The notes: generated by a model from the letters alone, not told the origin. Numbered from the stretch's first letter, positions 1 through 10,213 are shown. The stretch is DNA of 64,000 bases from Metopolophium dirhodum (GCF_019925205.1 NC_083562.1:6820001-6884000); one strand, 5' to 3'. Translations and numbers: made by a program.

Positions 1-540
1 TTCAATACATTTTAATTAGGTGCATACATAATGAATTCATCAAATTTATATTATAGATTGTATTCTTAAAACCTGTTCTTCAGGCATGGGCAAATGCGAT
101 ATTTTATACATAATTTGCGGTATTTACTGCACTAATTGCATTAGTGCTCAACAACTAATTGTACATGGTACATCACATCGTTTAATATACAACAAGACAC
201 TTGGTCTGTGAGCAGTTTTAATTCGTTAAGATGTCGAAACTTTTGTTTTATTTTGTTAAAAATATTAAAAAAAAAAAAAAAAAAACAATTTTTAGTATTT
301 TGCAGCTGTGAATTATTTGTATGATGCATTTTTAACCAGAGTCTAGATATTTTTTTTTTTTATGTTTACTTTTATTCTATTTCTATATACAATTTTGCTG
401 TATCAAGTCAAACCTGTACAAATAACTGCAAGCACATGTACTCATTATACCTACAAATTAATTATTTCCAGATTGTGTATACTTAACTAATTGTAAAAAT
501 AATATTATTCAGGTGAGGAGGTACTAGTTTGAACTAAATA
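1..540. other. AT-rich sequence, no gene seen
   Basis: AT-rich with homopolymer runs of A (about 268-285) and T (about 351-361). I see no supportable exon, repeat terminus or RNA gene. The short minus-strand frame at 141-329 is low-complexity and carries no recognisable motif. Confidence 0.6.
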
Positions 541-547
541 GTATATT

Positions 548-589
548 GTGTGGCAAGGGCGGGAAATGGCCTTCCCGCGCGAGCCACAC
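548..589. other. Two-stem hairpin (7+7 bp)
   Basis: The 42-base unit reads GTGTGGC, AAGG, GCGGGAA, ATGGCC (loop), TTCCCGC, GCGA, GCCACAC. The two outer 7-mers and the two inner 7-mers are perfect complements, separated by a symmetric 4x4 internal loop. It is a GC-rich block in AT-rich surroundings, 6 bp before the TIR element at 596. It could be a structured RNA element or a transposon hairpin. Function unknown. Confidence 0.7.
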
Positions 590-595
590 ATACTA

Positions 596-1067
596 TTTTT
601 TGTCACGCCCCTGCGTTCATGGAAAAGGTTATGCAGGGATCTATGCAACAATTATAGACTATTCTACAAAAAAGGAAGACATTTTATTTTATTTCAAAAT
701 TACAATTTTTACTTTGTATATTTTATTATTGTAACTGATAAGATTATTATACAAATTGCGTGAAATAAACTTACTAACGCATCGTTCGACGCACTTATCT
801 AGGAACAGTGCAAATTAAATATTGTGCAACATGTTTATGCGTCATGCAAGGAGGTTATACTATACATTTAAGATGTAACCAAAAGTTTATGTTTTGTAAG
901 AACCGTGGTAGGTATACATTTTAGTTTCTGGTTGTGCAGGGGATACGCGCCCGGCGGCCGGCACTTTGGGGATTTCCACTTTACCGCCAGCTGGACGGAA
1001 AAAGGACGCTTTCGAACGCTTCAACCGTGGTCGAAAACCAAACTTTCGGTGCAGGCGTGACAAAAAA
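596..1067. mobile_element. Non-autonomous Tc1/mariner-like element (MITE)
   Basis: Both ends carry the same 14-base inverted repeat, TTTTTTGTCACGCC, followed by TGC after a 2-base offset. TA dinucleotides flank both sides (594-595 and 1068-1069), as expected for the TA target duplication of the Tc1/mariner superfamily. Length is about 472 bp and no transposase is visible. The right half (about 930-1060) is unusually GC-rich, and its open frame (934-1116) resembles nothing I know. The superfamily call rests only on TIR and TA. Confidence 0.6.
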
Positions 1068-1840
1068 TAATTTTAGGCTCTATCTAAGCTTTATAAAATC
1101 TGTAGCTTGTTCCTAAAGTATTCCTGAAGTTATATGTACCAACAATTTTACCACTTATAATATAGTATTTTCTTGATAGCGTTATTTTAACACTAAGAAA
1201 CCAACTGGGTACTCTATATCTATTAAAGTTAATAAGCTAGTGTATACTTTGACGTTATACTAATAACACCAATAAAACAAATAATAATAAAAATGTATTA
1301 ATGGAAAACGGAATACAAATAAAAAATATTATCTATTTGTCTAGTAATCATCTCCTATAACGATGTATTTTTTTCCTGAAAGTAGTATATTATAATATGG
1401 TGTGGTTATAGTCTATTGAATTAATTATGTGGTTTGTGTTTTACTCTAAAATTACTCAAAAACAAAAAATATCGAACAACTAATGTTTTTTTTTTTAGAA
1501 TTTGTTCAGAATATTACACTTCATAAATTACATAGTTTGTGGCTTGCTGTTGTAATGGTGGTGCGTGGTGGTCGGTCGCCGTTACTAATGTGTGCTGCGA
1601 CGGTCAGACATCGTCCAGCGTCGCTGGGTCCCGGATGGAAGACCACCCGGGTTCTTGCAGGTGACGAATTCTTGCCCCACATAAAAACGTAAGTTCACCC
1701 CCCCCCCCTACCACACACACACAGTGGCTCATGTTGCCGGAATTAAAAAAAAAAAAATAAATACATAATCAAATATTGATTGTGATTTTTTTTTTGTGTA
1801 TAATTAATATAATCAATAGCCACGTGCCAAATGTTATAAT
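1068..1840. other. AT-rich spacer with one GC-rich patch (about 1540-1690)
   Basis: Most is AT-rich. The patch at about 1540-1690 is GC-rich and open in more than one frame. On the minus strand it reads as an open stretch containing FVTCKNPGGLPSG. On the plus strand a TTGCAG near 1660 and an ACGTAAGT near 1687 could bound a tiny exon. It may be a fragment of a mobile-element ORF or an exon, but I do not recognise it. It is followed by a C run (about 1700-1709), a short CA repeat (about 1713-1722) and an A run (about 1746-1757). Confidence 0.4.
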
Positions 1841-2492
1841 TAGGGGCCTGAATTATATTCTTTTAAAATAGCCATAATGAGATGCTATTATTCTCTTAAC
1901 AATTTGAAAATATTCTTCCAATATTCTTTAAAAATCATAATAAAATATGCAAAAAATATGCGTTTTTCTATAAAAATATTCTCTTGAACTAAAAATATGC
2001 AAAATAATTAAGCAAATAATACAAACCAATATAAATAAATACATAATAGGCAAAATAATACAAAAACCTGATATAAATAGGTACCTACATAATATGAAAA
2101 ATATTACATGTTAAGAAAAGTTTGATTAAATTATTAATGATAATATTTAATGTTTAATTATTTTAAATTTTTAACGAAGAAAATTTTTGAAAACAGTTGA
2201 CAACTATATTTTGTTCCATGTGCTCTGGTGTCATATTTGTACGACGGTCGGTTAAAATGTTTTTATATGTGCTAATTTATATTATTTACGCCACTGCAAC
2301 AAATATATCGAACATCTACAAGAATGAATCGATATATTCTCTAATATTCTTTATTATACGAAATATTCCCAAACATGCAAAAAAAACTTTTGCCATTAAC
2401 TCACCTGTTTCATGATTTGAAAATATTTCGAACCCCCGCCTGACTGCATAGACTCAAAAAAAATATGCAAAAGAATATAATTCCGGCCCCTA
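1841..2492. mobile_element. hAT-like non-autonomous element with 8-bp TSD
   Basis: The left end TAGGGGCCTGAATTATATTC is matched by the inverted right end (TAGGGGCCGGAATTATATTC), with one mismatch in the first 20 bases. The flanks are GTTATAAT (1833-1840) and GTTATAAC (2493-2500), an 8-bp duplication with one difference. TAGGG-type ends plus an 8-bp TSD fit the hAT superfamily. The interior is AT-rich with repeated AATATGCA words near the ends, possible transposase-binding sites. The frame at 2197-2415 shows no recognisable transposase motif. Confidence 0.85.
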
Positions 2493-3338
2493 GTTATAAC
2501 CAATAAATAATTACTACCCATTACAGTCTATGGTTTATTTTATACACTTGTACACTCTATACTCTATAGTAATTGTCGACACATTACATTATTTAATTGT
2601 ATTTAGACAATGTTGTCAATACGTTTACTTATTTACTTATATGTTACAACAGAATACAGTAAATTCCAATTAATACAGAGTAATTTACAAAGTATTTAAA
2701 TTAAGTTCATAGGCACTCAAGCATTTAGCATATTATTTAAAATGATCAATGTTGTATAAGTAGATAAGAATTAAAAACTATATTTAATTTAAGTATATAA
2801 GTTGAAGATTTTGTTGCTCATTTTTAACACTATACTTAGAACTAACTTTTAACTAGACTATTATTGTGGAAGTGCTTCACTAAGCGTTGGGGAACGGGGA
2901 AAATGGTAAATATTCAAGTCCATATTTGGTAGGGGCCTTTGAGAAGGCGGTTTGGGGTATTAGTTCCCTCGTAGGATTTTTATACATAATTAATTGGATT
3001 TATGAAGCTCAATTTATTTATCATATAACTTATAATAGGTATAACTACTATTTACTACTCTGCGAGAGACTAAATACAGTTGTATAATATTTTTGTATAT
3101 TATTATAATTGCGTGAGTACGAATTCTGTTGGCGTTTTGTATAATATAATTTAATATACATATTGCATTACTATTATAATACAGTAAAGCATATAGAATA
3201 AACTATAGAAATATGTGTCATAAGCTTTTGTAAATTTATATTGGCTGTACTTGGTCATAGGGGGCAAAATTAATTAGGTCAACAACTTAAGTTTGGGACG
3301 AGCCCCCCCTAGATCCGTCCCTGGTTATTAGTTATAAC
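2493..3338. other. AT-rich spacer with a possible solo TE terminus
   Basis: Mostly AT-rich. A moderately GC block lies at about 2875-2985, unrecognised. At about 3258-3324 the inverted sequence reads CAGGGACGGATCTAGGGG, which looks like an hAT terminus of the CAGTGGCGGATCCAGG type common in aphids. I could not find its partner terminus, so it may be truncated. Confidence 0.4.
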
Positions 3339-3919
3339 TAGGGCTAGGATTTATATGCATTTGCATGTTTTATTCCTTAAGTCCAAATTGATTGGTTGCC
3401 GGATTTGTCCACGATTTGGCTTGTTCTCGTTTAAATAGAACAAATTTTTTTCTGCATATTTTTGCATATTTTGAACATAATGCATATAATTGCATATTCA
3501 TGGATTTTTGAGAATTTGATTTTTTTTTACTCAAATTTTTAAATTATTTTAAGTTATTGTGAATTTTAAATGGTGTTTATTTCACGAAATCGATAGTTTT
3601 GGTTTATCCGTTGAGTTGTCGTAAGTATATAGTATAAATACTACCTATCTAATCTTATTTTGATCGGACGACTGGTAGAATTACTTATACACATTGTTAT
3701 ACAGTGAGAAAGCACAACATTATTTCATTAATATGTCGTATGTTGCGCAATTTAAGTTTTATAAAATGCCAAAAGTTCAAAGTAAAAGTGCCAAGTTACG
3801 TCATTTTGTTGAAGAATTTTCCAGTGTTTTTATTTTTTAAAACAGATGGTAAAATAGTAAATTAAAAACTCGTTTTTGCATATTTTACAATTTTTTATTG
3901 CATATAAATCCTAGCCCTA
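3339..3919 (+). mobile_element. hAT element, internally deleted, perfect 8-bp TSD
   Basis: The inverted repeats are perfect over about 21 bases, starting TAGGGCTAGGATTTATATGC. Flanks are identical GTTATAAC copies (3331-3338 and 3920-3927). Length is 581 bp. The interior has several TGCATA words near both ends, a TATA-like TATAAATA at 3633-3640, and then the start of a transposase-like frame at 3766. The simplest reading is left end, promoter and 5' leader, then the first codons, with the rest of the gene deleted up to the right end. The perfect TIR and TSD suggest fairly recent insertion. Confidence 0.92.
3766..3866 (+). pseudogene. Remnant of hAT transposase N-terminus (CGGBP1-like)
   Basis: From the ATG at 3766 the frame reads MPKVQSKSAKLRHFVEEFSS and stops at 3840. 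A one-base shift then gives KTDGKIVN. This matches the pattern I recall for CGGBP1-like or hAT-type BED zinc-finger N-termini, where a MPK start, a helix ending in EEF and a TDGK segment precede the zinc-binding cysteines. The cysteines and all catalytic parts are missing because the element is deleted beyond this point. Family assignment is from pattern memory. The frameshift and truncation are seen directly. Confidence 0.55.
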
Positions 3920-4300
3920 GTTATAACTTATAATTATCGTTTCGTAAAAAAAAAAAATTCTTGTTTGTTTAATAAAACTATTTTATTTAGTAAAATTATC
4001 ACTTATCATGTATAATATATGGACAAAAGTCTTATCTAGATGTATTAAAATAATTTATATTATATTATGGTTTTCTAAGATCAAAAGTTAGTTTATTTTT
4101 CAAACCTCTATTTAAAAATATATGATTCGAATTTAAACCCCTCACAAAAATGTGTTCCAGTTACGGCCTTGATTTCGACCATATATTGTTGAACAAAAAC
4201 ACTACGCAGCCAATAGAAATTTGGAAGACGACGCTAAGATAGACAAAAAAGAAAATAATAATAATAATAATAATATGAGAAACCAAAATGTTCACGGACA
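3920..4300. other. AT-rich spacer with solo TE terminus and microsatellite
   Basis: At about 4131-4173 the inverted sequence reads GGCCGTAACTGGAACACA, resembling the CAGTGGCGTAACTGGAAC terminus of aphid hAT-like elements. No partner end was found. An AAT repeat of about seven units lies at 4254-4275. Confidence 0.4.
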
Positions 4301-4337
4301 TAAAACCCGTTTGTGGTCGATGGATGAAACGATACAG

Positions 4338-4470
4338 AATGAAAGAGTAAAAAGGAAGCGCGACAGAGATAGGGCGAGTGAGTGAGAGAGAGTTAGAAGG
4401 GGGGCGAGTGAGAGTGGGGAGAGAGACAGAGTGAGTGTGAGTGATAGGGACAGAGAAAAAGCGAGTGAGA
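4338..4470 (+). repeat. Purine-rich GA tract
   Basis: About 130 bases are almost entirely purine on the plus strand, with repeated GAGTGAGAG and GAGAGA words. GAGA-type words are targets of GAGA-factor proteins in insects (family knowledge). The translated minus-strand frame over it is only a Ser/Leu low-complexity shadow. Confidence 0.7.
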
Positions 4471-4772
4471 ACACCACAATCCCTTCGGTCCGAGCACAGC
4501 CGAGGTGGGGAGCCACTCGAAACTCGAAACGTCCGGGTGGAACGTGACTAGACGGAGGCGGCGGTGGCCGGTACAACAAAAACGAAGCAGTGGCAGGACA
4601 GGCGCGCATTTATTATTATTATTATTATTATTACACAGCTGTCATAAACCATGTCAAAACGTGGCAGTTACGTCACTCTGCCACAAATCGTAGGTTTTCG
4701 GTACCAGGAGCGCAGGCGGTGGACGGCGGCTGAGCGACTCCGAGCTCGCGCTCACATTGTTAACCGGCATCT

Positions 4773-4822
4773 GCCGCCGCCGCCGCCAACGATCGATGCG
4801 TGGCGCGGCGGCGGCGGCGGCG
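4773..4822. other. CCG/GGC inverted triplet hairpin
   Basis: Five CCG-type units (about 4773-4787) face five or more GGC-type units (about 4806-4822), with an 18-base spacer containing the palindrome GATCGATC-like core. The arms can form a GC-only stem. It lies inside the CpG-rich island, so it might be part of a structured leader or a polymorphic triplet tract. Confidence 0.7.
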
Positions 4823-5531
4823 ATTTCCGATTTCTACAGACGACACAACGGTGAAGCAGAAAGATCGCGGGACGGGACGAAATGCGCGATCATCGTTTGA
4901 TTTCGGTGGAATAAACGAAAATTATTGAACCGACGACAGTAATAATTGCGGCGTAAACTAATCGCAATGGTGCTTTTTTTTCGCGACGACACCCTTACTT
5001 AAATCCAAATAAATAGCGACACACTTAAATCATCGGGAACAAAAATACTTAAATAGATAACATCAAAATCCTGAATAACTTTTTTTTGGCGACACACCGA
5101 TTGAGCGTCACAGAACTATCGTAACGTGTACCGTCGTAACATCGAACAACGAACAACGTTACATCGTTGCCATACGATTCGTCGCATCGTTTGGTCGCTC
5201 GAGCAAACTGTTGCGAGCCGTACGTGGCGTCCCGTACCAGGATACCATTCGTTACACGGGCGCGTTACGAGGGCCGCGCGCCGCGCCGCCGACACCGGTC
5301 CTGCCGGCGCGCACGACACAACGATCCGAGGGGTCCATCTATTTAACAAAAAAAAATTAAGTAACGCGCAATACCTCCGCGCCACACCTCCTCCCAGAAA
5401 CCAGTCCGGCAGACCCGTCCGTCGACGTGCATTCAGGTCCGGTGCCGGCGGCGCTGATCGAAGTATTTCACAAAGCGATGACGACGGGTAGCGTCGTGTT
5501 CCGACCGATGCCCGTCGTTTTCGGTGTCTAC

Positions 5532-5559
5532 TCACTGTTCACTGTTCACTGTTCGCAGT
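5532..5559 (+). repeat. 7-bp tandem repeat TCACTGT x3
   Basis: Three exact TCACTGT units are followed by a diverged fourth (TCGCAGT). It sits in the CpG-rich island, where Inr-like TCA(C/G)T words would be expected near start sites. A promoter role is a guess. Confidence 0.7.
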
Positions 5560-6050
5560 CGTGGTCGTCTGGAGTCGGCTGTCCGCATCATAGATAACGA
5601 AGTGGCGGTCCGGATGTGCGTCTATGATTTACCCTGATCGTAGCTAAACATTACCATATTTTAACGCCTTACCGACCGACCAGCAGAGGCTCTGAGTTCC
5701 ATCATGCTTCGATCAAATGCGGAAAAAATTACATCAAACCAATGAGATTTACCTATGACATTCGAATGTGCCGCTCGCCAGAAGAAAGACGACGGGACGA
5801 GAACGAATTCAAACCGCTCGTCGTATGGCGCGCGGTATAGGATCCTGGTCGGCCGGCGTCACGGCGCCGTCCAAAACGGTCCCGCGCGGATCGCGGCGGG
5901 AAAATTCGGTCGTCACGCCGCCGTCGCCGTGCCACGTGCGCTCAAAGCAGAGTTCGGCCCGTCGCTATCCCATCCGCGACGTCGTCGGCAATCAGACTTC
6001 GGAAATCGCCAAGTACTGACTCGAGTCCGACGACAAAATGTGGATTTTAA

Positions 6051-6589
6051 ACTTCGTCACCATCATTAGACATGCTTTACAATATTTCACGACGTTGTTG
6101 TCTATAACGGTAATACAAATTTTTAACGCAATTTTCGACATTCGTAAGGGTGTAGCACAACATTTTTACATTATTGCCGTTTTTAATTTTTCGATGCATT
6201 TCTTCATCTATGCTTTGTAATTTTTTTTAGCAAACATTCATACTCGGACACTTTAGGCGGTATTCTCGGACGTTTAGGTATTGTTATATACTATAGTAAA
6301 GTTATCGGCACAAATCGTTTAAATGGTATACAATGTCATAGTAGCATATTGTTGCAAATATTGCAATACCATCGAGTGCATATTCGGTGCACATTTAAAC
6401 TTTTATTTCGTACGTGGGACTCGTTTTAGAATACAATATTATGGCAATACCGTTGGCTCAGTATTTTTTAGCGCATACAAATCCTCTATTCGATTGATTA
6501 TAATATAGTAATAATCACAGCAAAAGCCATCGTTATTATAACAGTATTGTTATTATTATTGTTATTTACACGACGTGAGAGTGTACGGG
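6051..6589. other. AT-rich spacer
   Basis: Between two GC-rich blocks. I see short chance frames (6038-6220, 6323-6508) and TTA-rich simple sequence near 6545-6565, nothing else. Confidence 0.5.
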
Positions 6590-6885
6590 AAAATTTCGTT
6601 TAATTTAATGAACGGACGTGGACGGGCGTGCGCGATGGCAACGGCGGAGCGACGGCCGCCGGGCCGCGGGGACCGGCCGAGTTGCCGCGTACGCGTTTTA
6701 TGGCGTGCGGTCCGCACGAGCGCTATCGACGCATGATCCCCTGGTAGAAAGACCGCCAAATATTCACCGACAGCGAGGACGTCCGGCCGATTCGGCGGTG
6801 ACGACGCCGAGAGCGCCATCTGTGCGGGGACGCCGTTCAACCGCCGCGTTGTGCCGCCAGATGGCGCCGCGCGTTCCGAAACAAA
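6590..6885. promoter_or_regulatory. Second GC-rich island with paired CTCF-like motifs
   Basis: A CpG-rich block open on both strands (6562-6840 minus, 6618-6947 plus) with no recognisable protein. At 6854-6867 it reads CCGCCAGATGGCGC, matching 13 of 14 positions of the CTCF core CCASYAGRKGGCRS. An opposite-strand site, weaker at 11 of 14, lies at 6813-6826. Two opposed sites 27 bp apart suggest an insulator or architectural site. This is inference from motif alone. Confidence 0.4.
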
Positions 6886-7355
6886 TGAAATATTATATTA
6901 ATCATAATAATAATTTATCAAGCAATAACAGTAGGTACCTACTATAATTATTTCACCAATTCTGTGGTAACACGTCATAATAATTTAAATAATAATAAAT
7001 ATAAAAAAATAATTATTAATTTATTGTTACTCCCCTCGAACCATATTGCTTGTGGTGGTAATAATAATATCGTATTGTTCATATACCTGCCCGGCAACCA
7101 TAAATCACGTACTTGGCTTACGGATGAAAACGAAACTAAACAGTTTTCGTCAGAATTAAATTTCGTACAATCGAAATAACCAAAATCGTATTGATGAAAA
7201 TTATATTTAACTACAAGCATATTTTTTAACATTTAGGAAATTGTATACCGTATTGTATTGTACTATTGTTGTATTAATTGTAATTTTCATATTAAATGTA
7301 CCCACCTAATAAGCGCCCCTGCTAGGATCGTATGTAGGTACTAAGCACCTAAGTC
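6886..7355. other. AT-rich spacer
   Basis: AAT-rich DNA with chance frames on both strands (6964-7179 plus, 6975-7232 minus). A small patch near 7310-7330 (AAGCGCCCCTGCTAGG) could be a TE end. Nothing else seen. Confidence 0.45.
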
Positions 7356-7948
7356 CAGTATTTTTAAGTACTCGCATACTTGTATTCAAATACATTATTG
7401 GTATTTCAAATAATTTTTGAGAAGTGTATAAGTATACTAAAAAAGTACTTTTAACGAATAAGTATTTCAACGAACAATATTTTTGTTTATTGTATTACAA
7501 TTTTAAAAATTGGTCTTAAAATATTATTTTGTAATGCTTCTAAGATTTTATTAAATACGCAGATCACACAATACATAAGCTTCATATTTTACCTATTCTT
7601 ATTCACACCTTGCTGAAGCTTAACTTGACAATAAAATAAGTATGTGACATCTGAAATGTTTAAACCAATTAAATAATGTACTTGTTAATTATTTCATTTA
7701 AATACTTACTAATAATTTTAAGTGTACATTTGTGATAAATGTAAAAACGTTTTGATTAGGTACCACAAAAAAGTACATGTAAAGTATTTTTAATACTTTT
7801 AAAATGAATTTCAGTATTTGTATTTATATTCAAATATAAGTACTTACTTTTAAAAGACAGTATTCGAATACGTAATTCAAATTTAAATTACGCAAAGTAT
7901 TTATATACGTGTTTTGAATACATTTCAAAAGTATCCTTAACAAGACTG
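7356..7948. mobile_element. TIR element of the AGTACTT-rich type
   Basis: The left end CAGTATTTTTAAGTACTCGC and the inverted right end CAGTCTTGTTAAGGATACTT share the pattern CAGT-TT-TTAAG-TACT, then similar TGTATTCAAA-AC words. The interior is full of AAGTACTT, AAGTATTT and GTATTCAAATAC motifs, a style I associate with common aphid TIR elements. Length is about 593 bp. I do not see a clear target duplication, so the copy is old or the ends are slightly off. No coding remnant is visible. Confidence 0.6.
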
Positions 7949-9962
7949 TACTTATACTAAACTACTGACCTATATTAAAAACTTAATTGTAAGGATAAGT
8001 TTAGTTATCTACCTTATATTCCCGTTGTGGCGGTCAGTAGTTACTGGTACATAGTTACGATTGTTGATCTGGTTAACAACTAACTGTGAGATAAATATTC
8101 TTACTAACAATATTAACTATGCACTTGCAAACGAACGGAATTGCACTTAGACCAAAGTCAAAAGTACAGTGGTGCTGTACCCAATCCACCGCAGGTCGGG
8201 AGCCGGGCATCGATTTTTAGTTTTCACCGAAGATGAATGACAACCAGACAGTCATATTCTACAGCTTTAAACTTTACTTTATTTTTTACATAAAGTACGC
8301 CAGAGAAGCTAGTATATAATTATAATACCTATAGTAATCAAGTGGTTGAACAATGGTGCTTATTTTAAACGCATCGAGATGCCAACAACCGGTCTCTGCA
8401 GTAGCCTGTCCGGTACTTTTTAATATTGGCTATAGTATGAAATTATATTTCACTTAAAGAATTTTAAAAATATCCTGTCGATTATTCGCAAATTAAGATA
8501 TTTCATTTATTTACGTTTCTAGACATATTAAGTACCTATTTATTATAGCGTATAGCCTATAGGTACTATAGGTTATACCAATAATTATTTTTGAACTGTG
8601 TATGGAATTAAAGTATATTCTTAAAAATTCGTTTAGAAATCGGGAATTTAGCACGTTCGAAGAGTGGTCTTTCCTAACTCGTTTTGTTATATATTATAGT
8701 GTTTACGTAATACATAATTATAAATTATATTGTACATGTATGATATATATATTTTTGCACAAGTCCGGTGGAGGCCTATCTAGAAGATGATTTCTTGCCG
8801 CAGTGTCCAGGCCTGCTGCCTCCCTTACCATGGGTTTTTATTTTCGGCCAGTAAGTTATTATTTTCGTGTTTGCAGCTTTTTCCAAATTGTTTAATGCTA
8901 ATGCACGTTTTTCGGTTTCATTACTTGTATAAGGTATCTCGAAAATGTATGGAAATAATCGTTTTTTAAAAACCTAATCAAATTGAACGAGTCCGATTTA
9001 AAATGTATGCCTAACATGTTAGTTCGCAAGGTCGCTACGGTACCATACCGTTTGATGATGTATAATGTATCCTATAAAATTAATATCGAAATGTTGCCCG
9101 TTGTTCGAGGGTGCTTCTGCTCCCCTCTCTCGAAATCCTACGGATGGTGCACCGCAACCGCAGCGAACTATAGACAGATGAAATGTTGACGATTTTACAA
9201 AAATATCAGTCGGGTATACGTACTGCGTACGATGACGTTTACGGCGTGTCATGTATACACGGTCGAGTATACAACTATAAAATATACGACAAGGATCAGA
9301 AGCGACGACAACACTGTCAAGTCGACAATAATCAATGCAAAGTATACATACTTATATATAGGTACTTACACTATTATATAAATGTACCGATGAGATTTTT
9401 AAAATATGATTGATATGCAGTTATTTTTAAGATAATAATATTGTAAACGCGCCGGGTTATAATTTTTTATATTATCTAGATCCAACTATATCCAAGGTAA
9501 TAATATATATTATGGAACCGATGAAACGAGTAGAAGGTATAGAACGCGACATACCTAGGACGTCACGCATGCTGCAGCTGCATGTACTCTGTTTATATTA
9601 AAAATATAAACATTATATATAATGTATATTTTTTATTATATATAGGTATACAATCATTCAATTTATTTACGCGCATGTGATATTATAATATATTTATTCT
9701 ATCGTTAATTAAGCAGCACATAAATTGATTGGTATAACGAGGTAACGTCGAGACGGACTAAAAACACCATAACGTTATAATACGTATATATACCACCTAT
9801 TATACCATACACACGAACGACCCGATCTGACCCGACGTCGGTACCTAAATATAACCACCGTTTTGACTTGTCTGGTCAGCTTAGATCTAAATCGTATGTA
9901 TATAATAAGTATATACACATATAATATGTATATATGACACGACACGTGCATATTATATGATA
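7949..9962. other. AT-rich region with small GC-rich patches
   Basis: A patch at about 8165-8215 includes GTACAG-TGGTG-CTGTAC (6-bp stem) followed by a GC-rich run I cannot assign. Patches at 8761-8850 and 9090-9180 are also less AT-rich, and the latter has TTCGAG facing CTCGAA. The frames at 8602-8790, 8787-8969, 8983-9189 and 9183-9413 show no family motif. Confidence 0.4.
8804..8850 (+). other. Candidate small exon
   Basis: A pyrimidine-rich run ends in TTCTTGCCGCAG (3' splice-site-like) at 8803. After 47 bases of GC-richer sequence comes GTAAGT at 8851, a consensus donor. One frame includes ATG followed by six open codons. The length is small and coding content cannot be judged. It may be chance. 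Confidence 0.2.
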
Positions 9963-10213
9963 CAGGGTGAATATTTTATTAGCCAACAAATTATTGTCTT
10001 GATGGGTTTTATAGATAAAAATCAAAGAAAGTATAAAAAAATTATATTTTTTTCTCCAAAAACTTGTCGTCACAAGTATATAATGTTTTAGTACAGGTAT
10101 ATACTCCGAACTCGTAGTAAAACACATTATTTTGAAGAAAAAAAACTCGACAACCGACTGGGACAGCGAGGATCGTCTCCTATACATATATACTGTTAAA
10201 ATGAATCACCCTA
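9963..10213. mobile_element. Short TIR element with CAGGGTGA ends
   Basis: The left end CAGGGTGAATATTTTATTAG and the inverted right end AGGGTGATTCATTTTAACAG share AGGGTGA and nearby AT words. TA-rich flanks fit a TA target. Such CAGGGTGA(A/T)T termini are frequent on small insect DNA elements. About 250 bp, with no transposase. The last G of the right end appears mutated. Confidence 0.5.

Larger units (their letters stand above)
4300..6050. promoter_or_regulatory. GC/CpG-rich island, candidate promoter or 5' UTR
   Basis: This 1.7-kb block stands out from the AT-rich background by its CpG content (densest at about 5170-5340 and 5820-5990). It contains a purine-rich GA tract (about 4338-4470) with GAGAG words, an ATT microsatellite (4608-4632), a CCG/GGC hairpin (4773-4822) and a 7-base tandem TCACTGT x3 (5532-5552). 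Long frames on both strands (5116-5535 minus, 5126-5491 plus, 5755-6069 plus) reflect scarcity of stop codons in GC-rich DNA and show no protein motif. It is best explained as a promoter or non-coding exon region. Which strand is transcribed is not clear. Confidence 0.45.

Noticed and set aside
4292..4609. Minus-strand frame of 105 codons
   Set aside because: Most of it is the Ser/Leu translation of the GA/TC tract, so low complexity rather than a gene.
5116..5535. Minus-strand frame of 139 codons, with an overlapping plus-strand frame
   Set aside because: Both strands are open because the DNA is GC-rich and poor in stops. Arg/Pro/Ala-rich with no recognisable motif.
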